Shown piece after piece: positions 8,499-17,479 of a stretch of 64,000 bases of DNA (position 1 is its first letter; each line of letters starts with the position of its first letter). The notes beneath the pieces were generated by a model. It was not told where the DNA came from. It was given only the letters and a program-made list of their open reading frames with translations, and searched no databases. This DNA comes from Variovorax paradoxus EPS. Lineage in GTDB: Bacteria > Pseudomonadota > Gammaproteobacteria > Burkholderiales > Burkholderiaceae_C. A program made the translations under genes and the position numbers. The stretch lies in assembly GCF_000184745.1 (NCBI RefSeq), contig NC_014931.1, forward strand, positions 4,960,001-5,024,000, read 5' to 3'.

Positions 8499-9236
8499 GT
8501 GCGCATCAAGATCATCAATCCCAACACCACCTGGAGCATGACCGAGAAGATCGGTGCCTGCGCCCGCGCGGTGGCGCACGCCGGCACGGAAATCGTCGCG
8601 GTCAGCCCGGCCATGGGGCCGGTCTCCATCGAGAGCCACTACGACGAGGCGCTGGCCGTGCCCGGCCTGCTGCAGGAGATCGCGGCGGGCGAGCGCGACG
8701 GCATCGACGGCTACGTGATCGCCTGCTTCGGCGACCCGGGCCTGAAGGCCGCACGCGAACTCGCGCGCGGCCCGGTGGTCGGCATCGCCGAGGCCGCGAT
8801 GCACCTGGCCAGCATGATCGGCAGCCGCTTCAGCGTGGTCACCACGCTGGGCCGCACGATGGGCCAAGCCTGGCACCTGGCCGAGATCTACGGCATGGAG
8901 CGCTTCTGCGCCAACGTGCGTGCGTGCGAGCTGCCGGTGCTCGAGCTCGAAGAGCCGGGTTCCAACGCGCGAGAACGCATCGTCGACGAATGCCGGCGCG
9001 CGCTCGAAGAAGACGGCTCCGACTGCATCGTGCTCGGCTGCGCCGGCATGACCGACCTGTGCGAGCACATCGGCGACCTGCTGGGCGTGCCGGTGATCGA
9101 CGGCGTGGCCGCGGGCACCAAGCTCATCGAATCGCTGGTCACGCTGAAGCTCAAGACCAGCAAGCGCGGCGAACTCGCGCGGCCGCTGCCCAAGACCATG
9201 ACGGGCGCGCTCGAAGGCTTCACGCTGCGCGGGTGA
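8499..9236 (+). CDS. Asp/Glu/hydantoin racemase family, probable allantoin or hydantoin racemase
   Basis: A 245-residue member of the Asp/Glu/hydantoin racemase family. It starts with the typical IKIINPNTTWSMT. The two catalytic cysteines of the two-base mechanism are present: C76 in IACFGDPG and C181 in LGCAGM. The GTG start at 8499 has a GAAAGAAAGG-type ribosome-binding site 8 bases upstream; ATG choices upstream would overlap the transporter. Lying directly after an NCS1 transporter and before a GntR regulator, it most likely interconverts the enantiomers of allantoin (like HpxA) or a 5-substituted hydantoin, making the imported compound usable by a stereospecific hydrolase encoded elsewhere. 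Confidence 0.85.
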   Translation: MRIKIINPNTTWSMTEKIGACARAVAHAGTEIVAVSPAMGPVSIESHYDEALAVPGLLQEIAAGERDGIDGYVIACFGDPGLKAARELARGPVVGIAEAAMHLASMIGSRFSVVTTLGRTMGQAWHLAEIYGMERFCANVRACELPVLELEEPGSNARERIVDECRRALEEDGSDCIVLGCAGMTDLCEHIGDLLGVPVIDGVAAGTKLIESLVTLKLKTSKRGELARPLPKTMTGALEGFTLRG

Positions 9237-9285
9237 TGCGGGCTGGTGGAGGCGCAGGCATCGAACGCTGAGCCACAATCTCCGC

Positions 9286-10050
9286 ATGCCCCCCGCCAGT
9301 TCCAAAACCATCGCCTCCCCCGCCCCGACCGACACCATCGCCACTCCGGCCGAGAACGGTGCAGCCGTTGGCAAGGGAAGCTCCATCGAGCGCATCGCCC
9401 AGGACATCGCCACCGCGATCGTCGAGAAGCGCCTGCCGCCCGGCACGTGGCTTCGCGAAGAGGCGCTGGGCCGTGTCTATTCGGTGAGCCGCACCAAGGT
9501 GCGCGCGGCGCTCCTGATGCTGTCGAAGGACAAGCTCATCGAGATGATTCCCGACAAGGGCGCCTTCGTCTCGCAACCCACGGTGCAGGAGGCGCGCGAG
9601 GTGTTCGCGGTGCGCCGCATCCTGGAGAGCGAAGTGGTGCGCCTCTTCATCGCGAATGCGCGGCCGCGCGACTACCAGGTGCTGGAGCAGCACATCAAGT
9701 TCGAGCGCACCGCGCTGCGCCAGAGCCCCGCCATGGGCACGGTGCGCGAGAAGGTGCTGGGCGACTTTCATGTGGCGCTGGCCGAGGCGACGGGCAACCA
9801 CACGTTGACGGAACTGGTGCGCGAGCTGGTGGCGCGCAGTTCGCTGATCGCGATGCTGTATCACTCGTCGAACGATCCGCACTGCTCGTCGGACGAGCAT
9901 TCCGATTTCCTTCGCATCTGCCGCAAGGGCGACGTGGAAGGTGCCGTGGTCTGCATGACCGAGCACCTCGAACGCATCGAAGCGAGCCTCGAACTGGGCA
10001 CCGACAAGCCCGACCGGCAACTGGACCTGGTCAAGGCCCTGCTCGCCTAG
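9286..10050 (+). CDS. GntR-family regulator, FadR (FCD) subfamily
   Basis: A 254-residue regulator. After a 30-residue Ala/Pro-rich tail comes the winged HTH (residues 33-100; LREEALGRVYSVSRTKVRAAL), then an all-helical FCD ligand domain (about 105-230) with the Asp/His metal-binding pattern (DFHVALAE and later SDEHSDFL). It starts 49 bases after the racemase and probably shares its transcript, so it is the natural regulator of the NCS1-racemase operon and of the NCS2 permease that follows. The ligand is probably a purine breakdown product, which is inference from its neighbours. Confidence 0.85.
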   Translation: MPPASSKTIASPAPTDTIATPAENGAAVGKGSSIERIAQDIATAIVEKRLPPGTWLREEALGRVYSVSRTKVRAALLMLSKDKLIEMIPDKGAFVSQPTVQEAREVFAVRRILESEVVRLFIANARPRDYQVLEQHIKFERTALRQSPAMGTVREKVLGDFHVALAEATGNHTLTELVRELVARSSLIAMLYHSSNDPHCSSDEHSDFLRICRKGDVEGAVVCMTEHLERIEASLELGTDKPDRQLDLVKALLA

Positions 10051-10122
10051 GACCACCGGAAACAGCCCGACACCATTGCGCGCTGCGATGCGGGTTTTCC
10101 TGCATCCGTATTGCCGCATAAA

Positions 10123-10132
10123 TTGTATACAG
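10123..10132. promoter_or_regulatory. TTGTATACAG, second predicted GntR operator
   Basis: Matches the palindrome at 6884 at nine of ten positions and lies 83 bases before the NCS2 permease, almost the same distance as the first copy from its gene. It follows the end of the GntR gene by 72 bases, so it could control the permease and create feedback on the regulator's neighbourhood. Confidence 0.5.
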
Positions 10133-10214
10133 TTTCGCGTACACACTTTGTGGACGCCGCGAAACGCCGCGCCGTCCGCGCCTTTTCTCCCCTTGCTGCG
10201 CCAGGAGATACACG

Positions 10215-11711
10215 ATGACGGCCGAGACCTCTTCTTCAATTTCCACAGTCCATCCGGTGGACCAGCGCCTGCCCTCCGGCAAGCTCGCGGCCCTCGGCCT
10301 GCAGCACGTGCTGGTGATGTACGCGGGCGCCGTCGCGGTGCCGCTCATCGTCGGCCGCGCGCTCAAGCTCTCGCCCGATGAAGTCGCACTGCTCATTTCG
10401 GCCGACCTCTTCTGCTGCGGCATCGCCACGCTGATCCAGGCGCTGGGCGCCACGCAGTTCTTCGGCATCAAGCTGCCGGTGATGATGGGCGTGACCTTCG
10501 CATCGGTCGCACCGATGGTGGCGATCGCCAATGCCAACCCCGGGCAGAACGGCGCGCAGTTGCTCTTCGGCGCGATCATCGGCGCGGGCGTGGTGTCGAT
10601 ACTCATCGCGCCGCTCGTGAGCCGCATGCTGCGCTTCTTTCCGCCGGTGGTCACGGGCACGATCATCGCGGTCATCGGCATCAGCCTGATGCGCGTGGGC
10701 ATCAACTGGATCTTCGGCAACCCCGTCGGGCCGACGGCGCCCGCGCTGGTCGACCCGGTGTATGCCAAGTGGCTCGCCGAAGTCACCTCGCCCGGCAGCT
10801 CGATTCCCGCGGTGCCCAAAGGCTTCGCGATCATGCCCACTGTACCCAACCCCAAGTACGCGGACCTCTCGGGTTTCGGCGTCGCGGCGCTGGTGCTCGT
10901 GTCGATTCTCTTGATCGTCAAGTACGCCAAGGGCTTCGTCGCGAACATCTCCGTGCTGCTGGGCATCGTGATCGGCGCGGTCGTCGCCACGTTCACCGGG
11001 CTCATGACCTACGAGAAAGTCGGCAAGGCCGCGTGGGTCGACATCGTGCTGCCCTTTCATTTCGGCATGCCGCAGTTCGACCCGATCCTCATCTTGACGA
11101 TGACGCTGATCATGATCGTGGTGATGATCGAATCCACCGGCATGTTCCTCGCGCTGGGCGAAATGACCGACCGCAAGATCACGCAGAAGGATCTGGCCAA
11201 GGGCCTGCGCACCGACGGCCTGGGCACGCTGATCGGCGGCATCTTCAACACCTTTCCGTACACCAGCTTCTCGCAGAACGTGGGCCTCGTGGCCGTCACC
11301 GGCATCAAGAGCCGCTATGTGTGCGTGGCGGGCGGCGTGATCCTCATCGTGCTGGGCCTGCTGCCGAAGATGGCGGCGCTGGTCGAGTCATTGCCCACCG
11401 TGGTGCTCGGCGGCGCGGGCCTCGTGATGTTCGGCATGGTCGCGGCCACCGGCATCCGCATTCTCTCGGGCGTGGACTTCAAGAACAATCGCCACAACGC
11501 GATGATCGTCGCGGTGTCGATCGGCGTCGGGATGATTCCGCTGATCGCGCCCAACTTCAAGCAGTGGATGCCGCATGCGATCCACTCGCTGATCGAGTCG
11601 GGCATCTTGCTGGCGTCGATCGTGGCGGTGCTGTTGAACCTGTTCCTCAACGGCGCGAAGCACGACGAGCAAGCGGTGATCGCCGCGGCCAAGCACGCGG
11701 ACGCGCACTAA
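10215..11711 (+). CDS. NCS2-family xanthine/uric acid permease
   Basis: A 498-residue nucleobase-ascorbate transporter (NCS2/NAT), about 14 membrane segments. The NAT signature is clear: FNTFPYTSFSQN (344-355) with Q354-N355-x-G357, followed by AVTGIKSR. The NTFPYTSFSQN form is typical of the xanthine/urate branch rather than the uracil branch (UraA). AGGAG precedes the ATG by 9 bases. The gene ends 6 bases before the stop of the convergent aldo/keto reductase. Together with the NCS1 transporter and racemase it supplies purine-derived nitrogen compounds. Xanthine versus urate cannot be decided from sequence. Confidence 0.88.
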   Translation: MTAETSSSISTVHPVDQRLPSGKLAALGLQHVLVMYAGAVAVPLIVGRALKLSPDEVALLISADLFCCGIATLIQALGATQFFGIKLPVMMGVTFASVAPMVAIANANPGQNGAQLLFGAIIGAGVVSILIAPLVSRMLRFFPPVVTGTIIAVIGISLMRVGINWIFGNPVGPTAPALVDPVYAKWLAEVTSPGSSIPAVPKGFAIMPTVPNPKYADLSGFGVAALVLVSILLIVKYAKGFVANISVLLGIVIGAVVATFTGLMTYEKVGKAAWVDIVLPFHFGMPQFDPILILTMTLIMIVVMIESTGMFLALGEMTDRKITQKDLAKGLRTDGLGTLIGGIFNTFPYTSFSQNVGLVAVTGIKSRYVCVAGGVILIVLGLLPKMAALVESLPTVVLGGAGLVMFGMVAATGIRILSGVDFKNNRHNAMIVAVSIGVGMIPLIAPNFKQWMPHAIHSLIESGILLASIVAVLLNLFLNGAKHDEQAVIAAAKHADAH

Positions 11712-11717
11712 GGGAAA

Positions 11718-12575
11718 TCAGATCATCGCCAGCGGCATCTTGCGCCGCGGCGGCGGGTGCAGGCGATCCAGTTCTGCGAGGGTCGCCGCATCGAGTTTCA
11801 GTTCGGCGGCTGCAAGGTTTTCTTTCAGATGCGCACTGCGCACCGCCTTCGGAATCGCGACGACGCCGGGCCGCGCGATCACCGCGGCCAGCGCGAGCTG
11901 CGCGGCGGTCACGCCGAGGCGCTCGGCCAATTCACTGAGCCCGTGGTCTTCGGCCAACGCGCCCTGGTCGATCGGGCTGTAGGCCATCAACGGCATGCCG
12001 CGTTCGCGCAGCCAGGGCAGCAAGTCGAACTCGGGGCCGCGCTCGCCGAGCGACAGGTACACCTGGTTCGCTGCGCAGCCGGGGCCATCGCCGATGACGC
12101 CATCCAGCTCTTCCATGTCATCGGTGTCGAAGTTGCTCACGCCCCAGTGACCGATGCGCCCATTGGCCACAAGCGCATGCATCGCCTCGACCGTCTCGCT
12201 CAACGGATGGCTGCCGCGCCAGTGCAGCAAGTAGAGGTCGATGGCATCGAGCCCCAATCGTTTGAGGCTGCGCACGCAGGCCTCGCGCGTGCCGCGTCGG
12301 CTCGCGTTGTGCGGATAGACCTTGCTCACGATGAAGAGCTCGTCGCGCCGCACGTCGCCGGCGCGCAGCGACTCGCCGATGGACTGGCCGAGCACGGTCT
12401 CGGCACCGCCCTCGCCGTACATCTCGGCGGTGTCGATGAGCCGGTAGCCCAGCACGATGGCTTCGCGCACCGCGGCGACCTCGGCCGCGCGACGAGAAGC
12501 CACCTCGCCCATGCGCCAGGTGCCGAGGCCGAGGACCGGCATCTCGCCGCCGGTGGGGAGTGGGAGTGTTCGCAT
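11718..12575 (-). CDS. Aldo/keto reductase
   Basis: A 285-residue NADPH-dependent aldo/keto reductase of the AKR superfamily (TIM barrel). The catalytic tetrad is visible: D48 (RLIDTAEMYGEG), Y53, K85 (FIVSKVYP) and H118 (YLLHWRG). The C-terminal cofactor motif AIPKAVRSAHLKENL is also present. The ATG at 12573-12575 is preferred because the protein then begins at the first strand of the barrel; an upstream in-frame ATG (12617) adds 14 residues. It is convergent with the permease. The substrate is unknown; general carbonyl reduction is the safe reading. Confidence 0.88.
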   Translation of the reverse strand: MRTLPLPTGGEMPVLGLGTWRMGEVASRRAAEVAAVREAIVLGYRLIDTAEMYGEGGAETVLGQSIGESLRAGDVRRDELFIVSKVYPHNASRRGTREACVRSLKRLGLDAIDLYLLHWRGSHPLSETVEAMHALVANGRIGHWGVSNFDTDDMEELDGVIGDGPGCAANQVYLSLGERGPEFDLLPWLRERGMPLMAYSPIDQGALAEDHGLSELAERLGVTAAQLALAAVIARPGVVAIPKAVRSAHLKENLAAAELKLDAATLAELDRLHPPPRRKMPLAMI

Positions 12576-12708
12576 GCGGGCAATGGTACGAGGGCGATGC
12601 AGGAGAACGGCATGCATGTCCGCGGCCTGGGTGGGGTGACTTTCGACACTGGCGAGCCAAGCATCGGCCTCCTAGAGTCCACGCGAAACCAGCGCGGCGC
12701 GGCGCCCT

Positions 12709-13311
12709 TCACTGCTTCAGCGCCGCTCCGATATCGGCGGCCACTTGGCGCGAATTCATGATGAGGGTGTGGATGGTCGGCAGCAGCTGCACCTGCATCG
12801 ATCCCAGCTGAACTTCCTTCACCGAGACGATGCCGTCGTTCGGTTCGTCGCCGAACGGCATCCACTTGCCGCGCGGCCCCTTGGTGCCGGCGTACACGCG
12901 CAAGGGAATGTCGGGCACCGGCAAAGCGTCCATGAAGTCCCGGCTGGCCAGCAACTGGCCCATCTCGCCGGTCAACACGCGAAACAACCACCGCCTCGAC
13001 AGCCTGATCGCCAGGCTGGATGCCGTGCTCGGCGGCGCCAGGAAAACGCCGAGTTCCGGCGCGTGCGCAAGCGTCGGCAGGACGGCCCGGATCAACACGC
13101 AGCCCAGCGAGTGCCCGACCACGATGAAGCGCTCGCCATGCGTGCGTGCGGCGATGAATGCGCGAAGCCGTGCCACGCACGCATCCCAGCCTTCGAAGGC
13201 GGCGGAATAGCCGAACAGATGGGTCGTGATTCCCTTGGCACGCAGACGCCTCGCGAGCAGCAGCATCGAGACGGGTGTTCGGCCGAGGCCGTGGATGAGG
13301 ATGGCGTGCAT
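12709..13311 (-). CDS. Small alpha/beta hydrolase
   Basis: A 200-residue alpha/beta hydrolase starting MHAILIHGLGRT, with the HGxG oxyanion motif at residues 7-10, the nucleophile elbow GHSLG (S68) and a likely catalytic His in TIHTLIM near the C-terminus. It has no signal peptide, so it is probably cytoplasmic. It is of the short, lipase/thioesterase-like type (similar to the AB hydrolase domain of PGAP1-like proteins). The ATG at 13309-13311 begins right at the first strand; a start 27 codons upstream adds a non-conserved tail that overlaps the promoter of the next gene. Substrate unknown. Confidence 0.75.
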   Translation of the reverse strand: MHAILIHGLGRTPVSMLLLARRLRAKGITTHLFGYSAAFEGWDACVARLRAFIAARTHGERFIVVGHSLGCVLIRAVLPTLAHAPELGVFLAPPSTASSLAIRLSRRWLFRVLTGEMGQLLASRDFMDALPVPDIPLRVYAGTKGPRGKWMPFGDEPNDGIVSVKEVQLGSMQVQLLPTIHTLIMNSRQVAADIGAALKQ

Positions 13312-13481
13312 GTCGGTGGCTGATGTTGAAGGTCGGGCGCATCGAGGGTACGAGATGCCTGATCCATCGGCCTCGACAGATCGAAAAAGCATCGATATTC
13401 GATACCACTGGGTTGCGCCTTCGGATTCCCGAACGCCCGGGAATACCCTCTGCCGCCCCCGAACCCTTCTTGCCTACATTT

Positions 13482-13515
13482 CTTGTATGCAAGAAAAAGC
13501 GACCCTTGCATGCAA
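13482..13515. promoter_or_regulatory. Two spaced palindromes (CTTGTATGCAAG, TTGCATGCAA), predicted GntR operators
   Basis: CTTGTATGCAAG at 13482-13493 and the perfect palindrome TTGCATGCAA at 13506-13515 are 23 bp apart centre to centre, about two helical turns. They sit 33-66 bases before the DctA-type symporter. They resemble the TTGTATACAA sites further left but with GC in the centre, so they may be read by the second GntR protein encoded downstream at 14888. Confidence 0.5.
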
Positions 13516-13547
13516 ACCTCGACAAGACATAAAGACAGGAGACTCCC

Positions 13548-14882
13548 ATGCCTCGCTTCGCCAAATCGCTCTTCGGTCAGGTGGTCATCGCGCTGGTGCT
13601 GGGCGTGCTCGCCGGCCTCTTCTGGCCCGAGTACGCCGTCAAGCTCAAGCCGCTGGGTGACGGCTTCATCAAGCTGATCAAGATGATCATCCCGGTGCTG
13701 GTGTTCTGCGTTGTCGTGCACGGCATCGCGGGCGCGGGGGACCTGAAGCGCGTGGGGCGCGTGGGCGTCAAGGCGCTCATCTACTTCGAGGTGCTCACCA
13801 CCGTCGCGCTCGCCATGGGCCTGGTGCTGGCCTTCGTGTTCCAGCCGGGCGTGGGCATGAACGTGGACCCGGCCAAGCTCGACCCGGCCGCGATGAGCGC
13901 CTACGCATCGAACGCCGACAAGCTCACGAGCGGCGGCACGGTCGAGTTCCTGATGAAGCTGATTCCCACCACGGTGGTCAACGCCTTCGCCACGGGCGAT
14001 GTGCTGCAGGTGCTGCTGTTCGCGGTGCTGTTCGGCTGCGCGCTGTCGCTGCTGGGTGATCGCGGCAAACCGGTGGCGGTGGTGGTGGACGCGCTCTCGC
14101 TGGTGCTCTTCAAGATCATGGGGATCATCATCAAGCTGGCGCCGCTGGGCGTGCTGGGCGCCATCGCGTTCACGGTGGGGCAGTACGGCATCGGCTCGCT
14201 CAAGCAGTTGGGCATGCTGGTCGCGCTCTTCTACGGCGCGGTGCTGGTCTTCGTGTTCGTGGTGCTGGGGCTGGTGATGCGCTTCTCGGGCTTCAGCCTG
14301 TGGAAGCTGCTGCGGTACCTGCGCGAAGAGCTCGCCATCGTGTTCGCCACCACCTCGTCGGACAGCGTGCTGCCGCAGATCATGGCCAAGCTGCGCCGCA
14401 TGGGCATCCGCGATTCGACAGTGGGCCTGGTAATCCCGACCGGCTACTCGTTCAACCTCGATGCCTTCTCGATCTACATCACGCTCGCGGCGGTGTTCAT
14501 CGCGCAAGCCACCAACACGCCGATCTCGATGGCGGACCTGCTCACGATCCTGGCGATCGCGCTGGTCACCTCCAAGGGCGCGCATGGCGTGCCGGGCTCG
14601 GCCATCGTGGTGCTGGCCGCGACGCTGCACGCGATTCCGGCGATCCCCGCCATCGGCCTGGTGCTGGTGCTGTCGGTGGACTGGTTCATGGGCATCGCCC
14701 GCGCGCTGGGCAACCTGATCGGCAACTGCGTGGCCACGGTGGCGATTGCCGCGTGGGAAGGCGACATCGACCGCGAGCGCGCGCATGCGGTGCTCGACGG
14801 CACGTACACGCCGGACGACGAGCCGCTCGCCGACGCGCCCGCGACAAACACCGTCGCTGCAGCCACCTCGACCGCTCACTGA
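13548..14882 (+). CDS. dctA: Dicarboxylate/amino acid:cation symporter (DctA-like)
   Basis: A 444-residue member of the DAACS family (GltP/DctA). The two re-entrant-loop signatures are present: the serine-rich ATTSSDSVLPQIM and the cation-binding VIPTGYSFNLD, followed by SKGAHGVPGSA. The latter form is typical of C4-dicarboxylate carriers. AGGAG precedes the ATG. The C-terminal 40 residues are polar and Ala/Thr-rich. Five bases after its stop a GntR regulator begins, so the two are one transcript and the regulator very likely controls this transporter. The symbol is given for family resemblance; the substrate could be another organic acid. Confidence 0.8.
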   Translation: MPRFAKSLFGQVVIALVLGVLAGLFWPEYAVKLKPLGDGFIKLIKMIIPVLVFCVVVHGIAGAGDLKRVGRVGVKALIYFEVLTTVALAMGLVLAFVFQPGVGMNVDPAKLDPAAMSAYASNADKLTSGGTVEFLMKLIPTTVVNAFATGDVLQVLLFAVLFGCALSLLGDRGKPVAVVVDALSLVLFKIMGIIIKLAPLGVLGAIAFTVGQYGIGSLKQLGMLVALFYGAVLVFVFVVLGLVMRFSGFSLWKLLRYLREELAIVFATTSSDSVLPQIMAKLRRMGIRDSTVGLVIPTGYSFNLDAFSIYITLAAVFIAQATNTPISMADLLTILAIALVTSKGAHGVPGSAIVVLAATLHAIPAIPAIGLVLVLSVDWFMGIARALGNLIGNCVATVAIAAWEGDIDRERAHAVLDGTYTPDDEPLADAPATNTVAAATSTAH

Positions 14883-14887
14883 AAACA

Positions 14888-15592
14888 ATGGCCAACGACG
14901 TCAGCCCCACCGCCATCGCCGAGCGCGTCGTCGAGGCGATCCTTGCCCAGAAGCTCGCGCCGGGCGAGCGGCTGGGCGAGCAGGCCCTGGCCGAGAACTT
15001 CGCGGTGAGCCGCACGATGGTGCGCGAGGCGCTCATGCAACTGCAGGCGCGCGGCTTCGTCGAGGTGCAGTCGCGCCGCGGCTGGTACGTGGTGGAGCCT
15101 TCGGCCGAGGAAGCGCGCGATGCCTTCTCGGCGCGCCGCATCGTCGAGGCCGGCATCCTGGCCGCGAGCGAAGGCCGGCCGCTGGGCAAGGTGATCCGCA
15201 AGCTGCGCGACCACATCGCCGACGAGCAGCGGGCCATCGAAGGCGCCGATGCGGCCACGCGCGCCTTCCTGCTGGCGGACTTTCATGTCTGCCTCGCCGA
15301 GCAGATGGGGCACCAGTTGCTGGTCGATGTGCTGCGCGACCTCACGGCGCGCACCACGCTGGCGGCCACGCTCTACCAGTCGAAGCACGAGGCGGGGCAA
15401 TCGTGCGCGGAGCACGGCGCCATCGTCGCAGCGCTCGAAGAAGGCGACACGAACAAGGCGCGCCGCCTGATGCTCGATCACATCGGCAACGTCGAGCGCG
15501 CGCTCGAGGTGGATGCCACCGCCGAGCCCGACGCACCGAGCCGCCTGCGCGCCACGCTGGCGCCCATCGCGCTGCCGCGCGCCAAACGCTGA
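14888..15592 (+). CDS. GntR-family regulator, FadR (FCD) subfamily
   Basis: A 234-residue regulator translated right after the symporter. The HTH is at residues 8-70 (LGEQALAENFAVSRTMVREAL, then RGFVEVQSRRGWYV) and the helical FCD domain at about 78-205, with DFHVCLAE and a later EHGAIVAALEEGD carrying the usual metal-binding His and Asp. The start ATG 14888 has only a weak A-rich leader, in keeping with coupled translation. It most likely senses the acid carried by the symporter and binds the two palindromes at 13482-13515. Confidence 0.85.
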   Translation: MANDVSPTAIAERVVEAILAQKLAPGERLGEQALAENFAVSRTMVREALMQLQARGFVEVQSRRGWYVVEPSAEEARDAFSARRIVEAGILAASEGRPLGKVIRKLRDHIADEQRAIEGADAATRAFLLADFHVCLAEQMGHQLLVDVLRDLTARTTLAATLYQSKHEAGQSCAEHGAIVAALEEGDTNKARRLMLDHIGNVERALEVDATAEPDAPSRLRATLAPIALPRAKR

Positions 15593-15757
15593 AGCCGTTC
15601 GTGCATTAGTGCCGCGGCCCGCTATCGATGAAATAGCACGCGACGACGGGCCAGCAATGGCTGGAAGCGAATTCGCCCGCCCACGGCGCGGCTGTGCACA
15701 AGGGCGTGCCCGCTGACAGGATCGCGCCGCCCTGCTCGGCTACAGTCCGAGACACTT

Positions 15758-16891
15758 ATGAATTCACCCCAACTCCAGCGCGGCGTGTTCATCGCCCTGC
15801 TCGCCGCCGTCACCGTTGCCTTCGTCTGGGTGCTCCTGCCGTTCTTCGGTGCGGTGCTGTGGGGCGTGGCGCTGGCGATCCTGTTCACGCCGCTCTACAA
15901 GTGGCTGCTGAAAAAGATGCGCGGCAAGCCCAATGCCGCCGCGCTCGCGACGCTGGCGATCTGCCTCTTCATCGTGATCCTGCCGCTGGCGATGGTGGGC
16001 GTGTCGCTGGTGCAGGAAATCGCGCTGGTCACGCAGAACATCCGTTCGGGGCAGATCAACTTCGCGGCCTACTTCCAGCAGATCCTCGATGCCTCGCCGC
16101 AGTGGCTGCTGAGCCTGGTGGAGCGCTTCAACCTCGGCGACATGGCGGCCTGGCAGGCCCGCATTTCCACAGCCGCCGGGCAGGCCAGCCAGATCATCGC
16201 GAGCCAGGCCCTCGCCATCGGCCAGAACACCTTCGATTTCATCGTCAGCTTCTTCGTGATGCTGTACCTCCTGTACTTCCTGGTGCGCGACGGCTCGACG
16301 CTCTCCAAGACCATGCGCGACGCCGTGCCGCTCGCCAAGCCGCACACGCATTACCTGCTGAACAAGTTCACCACCGTGATCCGCGCCACCGTGAAGGGCA
16401 ACGTGGCCGTGGCCATCGCGCAGGGCACCATCGGCGGGCTCGCGTTCTGGTTCCTCGGCGTGCAGGGCGCGCTGCTGTGGGCGGTGCTGATGGCCTTCCT
16501 GTCGCTCCTGCCCGCCGTGGGCGCGGCGCTCATCTGGGGGCCGGTGGCCATCTACTTCCTGGCCACGGGGCACTTCTGGCAGGGCGGCGTGCTGATCTTC
16601 GTGGGCGTGTTCGTGATCGGCCTGGTCGACAACATCCTGCGTCCCGTGCTCGTGGGCAAGGACACGCAGATGCCCGACTACATCGTGCTGATGTCCACCA
16701 TCGGCGGCATGGCGATCTTCGGCATCAACGGCTTCGTGATCGGGCCGGTGATCGCGGCGCTGTTCATGGCGGCGTGGAGCCTGTTCGCGGACTCGGGGCA
16801 CGTGGGCAACGGCCACCAGACGATCGAGCCGCCGCAGGCGCCCGAAGCCGCCGACCCGGCCGCCCTGCCCGAGAACCGCAAGAAGGGCTGA
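15758..16891 (+). CDS. AI-2E family transporter (YdiK/PerM-like)
   Basis: A 377-residue inner-membrane protein of the AI-2E transporter family: two N-terminal helices, an amphipathic extracytoplasmic region (about 80-170), then a conserved bundle with FWFLGVQGALLWAVL, LPAVGAALIWGP and GLVDNILRPVLVG, the most diagnostic block. The tail is Pro/Ala-rich and soluble. Members export autoinducer-2 or act in Na+/H+ exchange; many have no known substrate. It stands alone between a GntR gene and a DUF2141 gene and shows no link to quorum sensing here. Confidence 0.85.
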   Translation: MNSPQLQRGVFIALLAAVTVAFVWVLLPFFGAVLWGVALAILFTPLYKWLLKKMRGKPNAAALATLAICLFIVILPLAMVGVSLVQEIALVTQNIRSGQINFAAYFQQILDASPQWLLSLVERFNLGDMAAWQARISTAAGQASQIIASQALAIGQNTFDFIVSFFVMLYLLYFLVRDGSTLSKTMRDAVPLAKPHTHYLLNKFTTVIRATVKGNVAVAIAQGTIGGLAFWFLGVQGALLWAVLMAFLSLLPAVGAALIWGPVAIYFLATGHFWQGGVLIFVGVFVIGLVDNILRPVLVGKDTQMPDYIVLMSTIGGMAIFGINGFVIGPVIAALFMAAWSLFADSGHVGNGHQTIEPPQAPEAADPAALPENRKKG

Positions 16892-16904
16892 ACCCGGCAG
16901 GTTG

Positions 16905-16923
16905 CCGGCGCTTCTCGCGCCGG
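16905..16923 (+). terminator. Hairpin after the AI-2E family gene
   Basis: Perfect 7-bp stem CCGGCGC/GCGCCGG with a TTCTC loop, 14 bases after the stop codon. It is not followed by a T-run, so termination may be inefficient or factor-dependent. Confidence 0.35.
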
Positions 16924-17037
16924 TCGCGCGCATTCGCTGCATTTGGCGCGCGCATTTCCGCATTTCGTCGCATGCCGCTGGGCACCGCCAGGTGCCTGCG
17001 AGATCGTCGGGGCCTCTTCACTGCAACGAGGCCCGCC

Positions 17038-17472
17038 ATGCATCTTTTCGCTCTCCCCTCCCGTCCGGCCGTGCGCGCGATGTGCGCCGCCGCCTTCCTC
17101 GCGCCGCTGGGCGCGCTCGCCGCCGACCTGCGCCTGAGCGTGGCCGATGGCCCCGCCGCCGATGCGACGCTGTACGTCGCGCTCTACGACAGCGCCGCCG
17201 GCTTCGCGGGCAACGCGCTGGCTTCGCAGATGGTGCCGATGCGCGCCGGTGCGGCGCAGCTCGTGTTCCCGGGCCTGGCGCCGGGGCGCTATGCGGTGCG
17301 CGTGTTCGCGGACGAGAACGGCAACGGCAAGCTGGACACCAACCTCTTCGGCATGCCGACCGAACGCTATGGCTTCTCGAACGACGCCAAGGGCAACCGC
17401 GGCGCACCAGAGTTCGACGCTGCGGCGATCGGCGTCGATGCCGACCTGCAGACCGTCATCCACCTGCGCTGA
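17038..17472 (+). CDS. DUF2141 secreted protein
   Basis: A 144-residue exported protein with a signal peptide ending LGALAAD (about residue 29) and a single DUF2141 domain: LYVALYDSAAGFAG, then GRYAVRVFADENGNGKLDTN and GMPTERYGFSND. The DENGNGKLD segment resembles a calcium-binding loop. The next gene, a carotenoid oxygenase, starts 8 bases downstream, and DUF2141 genes are often near isoprenoid/carotenoid genes. The biochemical role is unknown; a small periplasmic ligand-binding or partner protein is a guess. Confidence 0.8.
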   Translation: MHLFALPSRPAVRAMCAAAFLAPLGALAADLRLSVADGPAADATLYVALYDSAAGFAGNALASQMVPMRAGAAQLVFPGLAPGRYAVRVFADENGNGKLDTNLFGMPTERYGFSNDAKGNRGAPEFDAAAIGVDADLQTVIHLR

Positions 17473-17479
17473 GGCCGCC

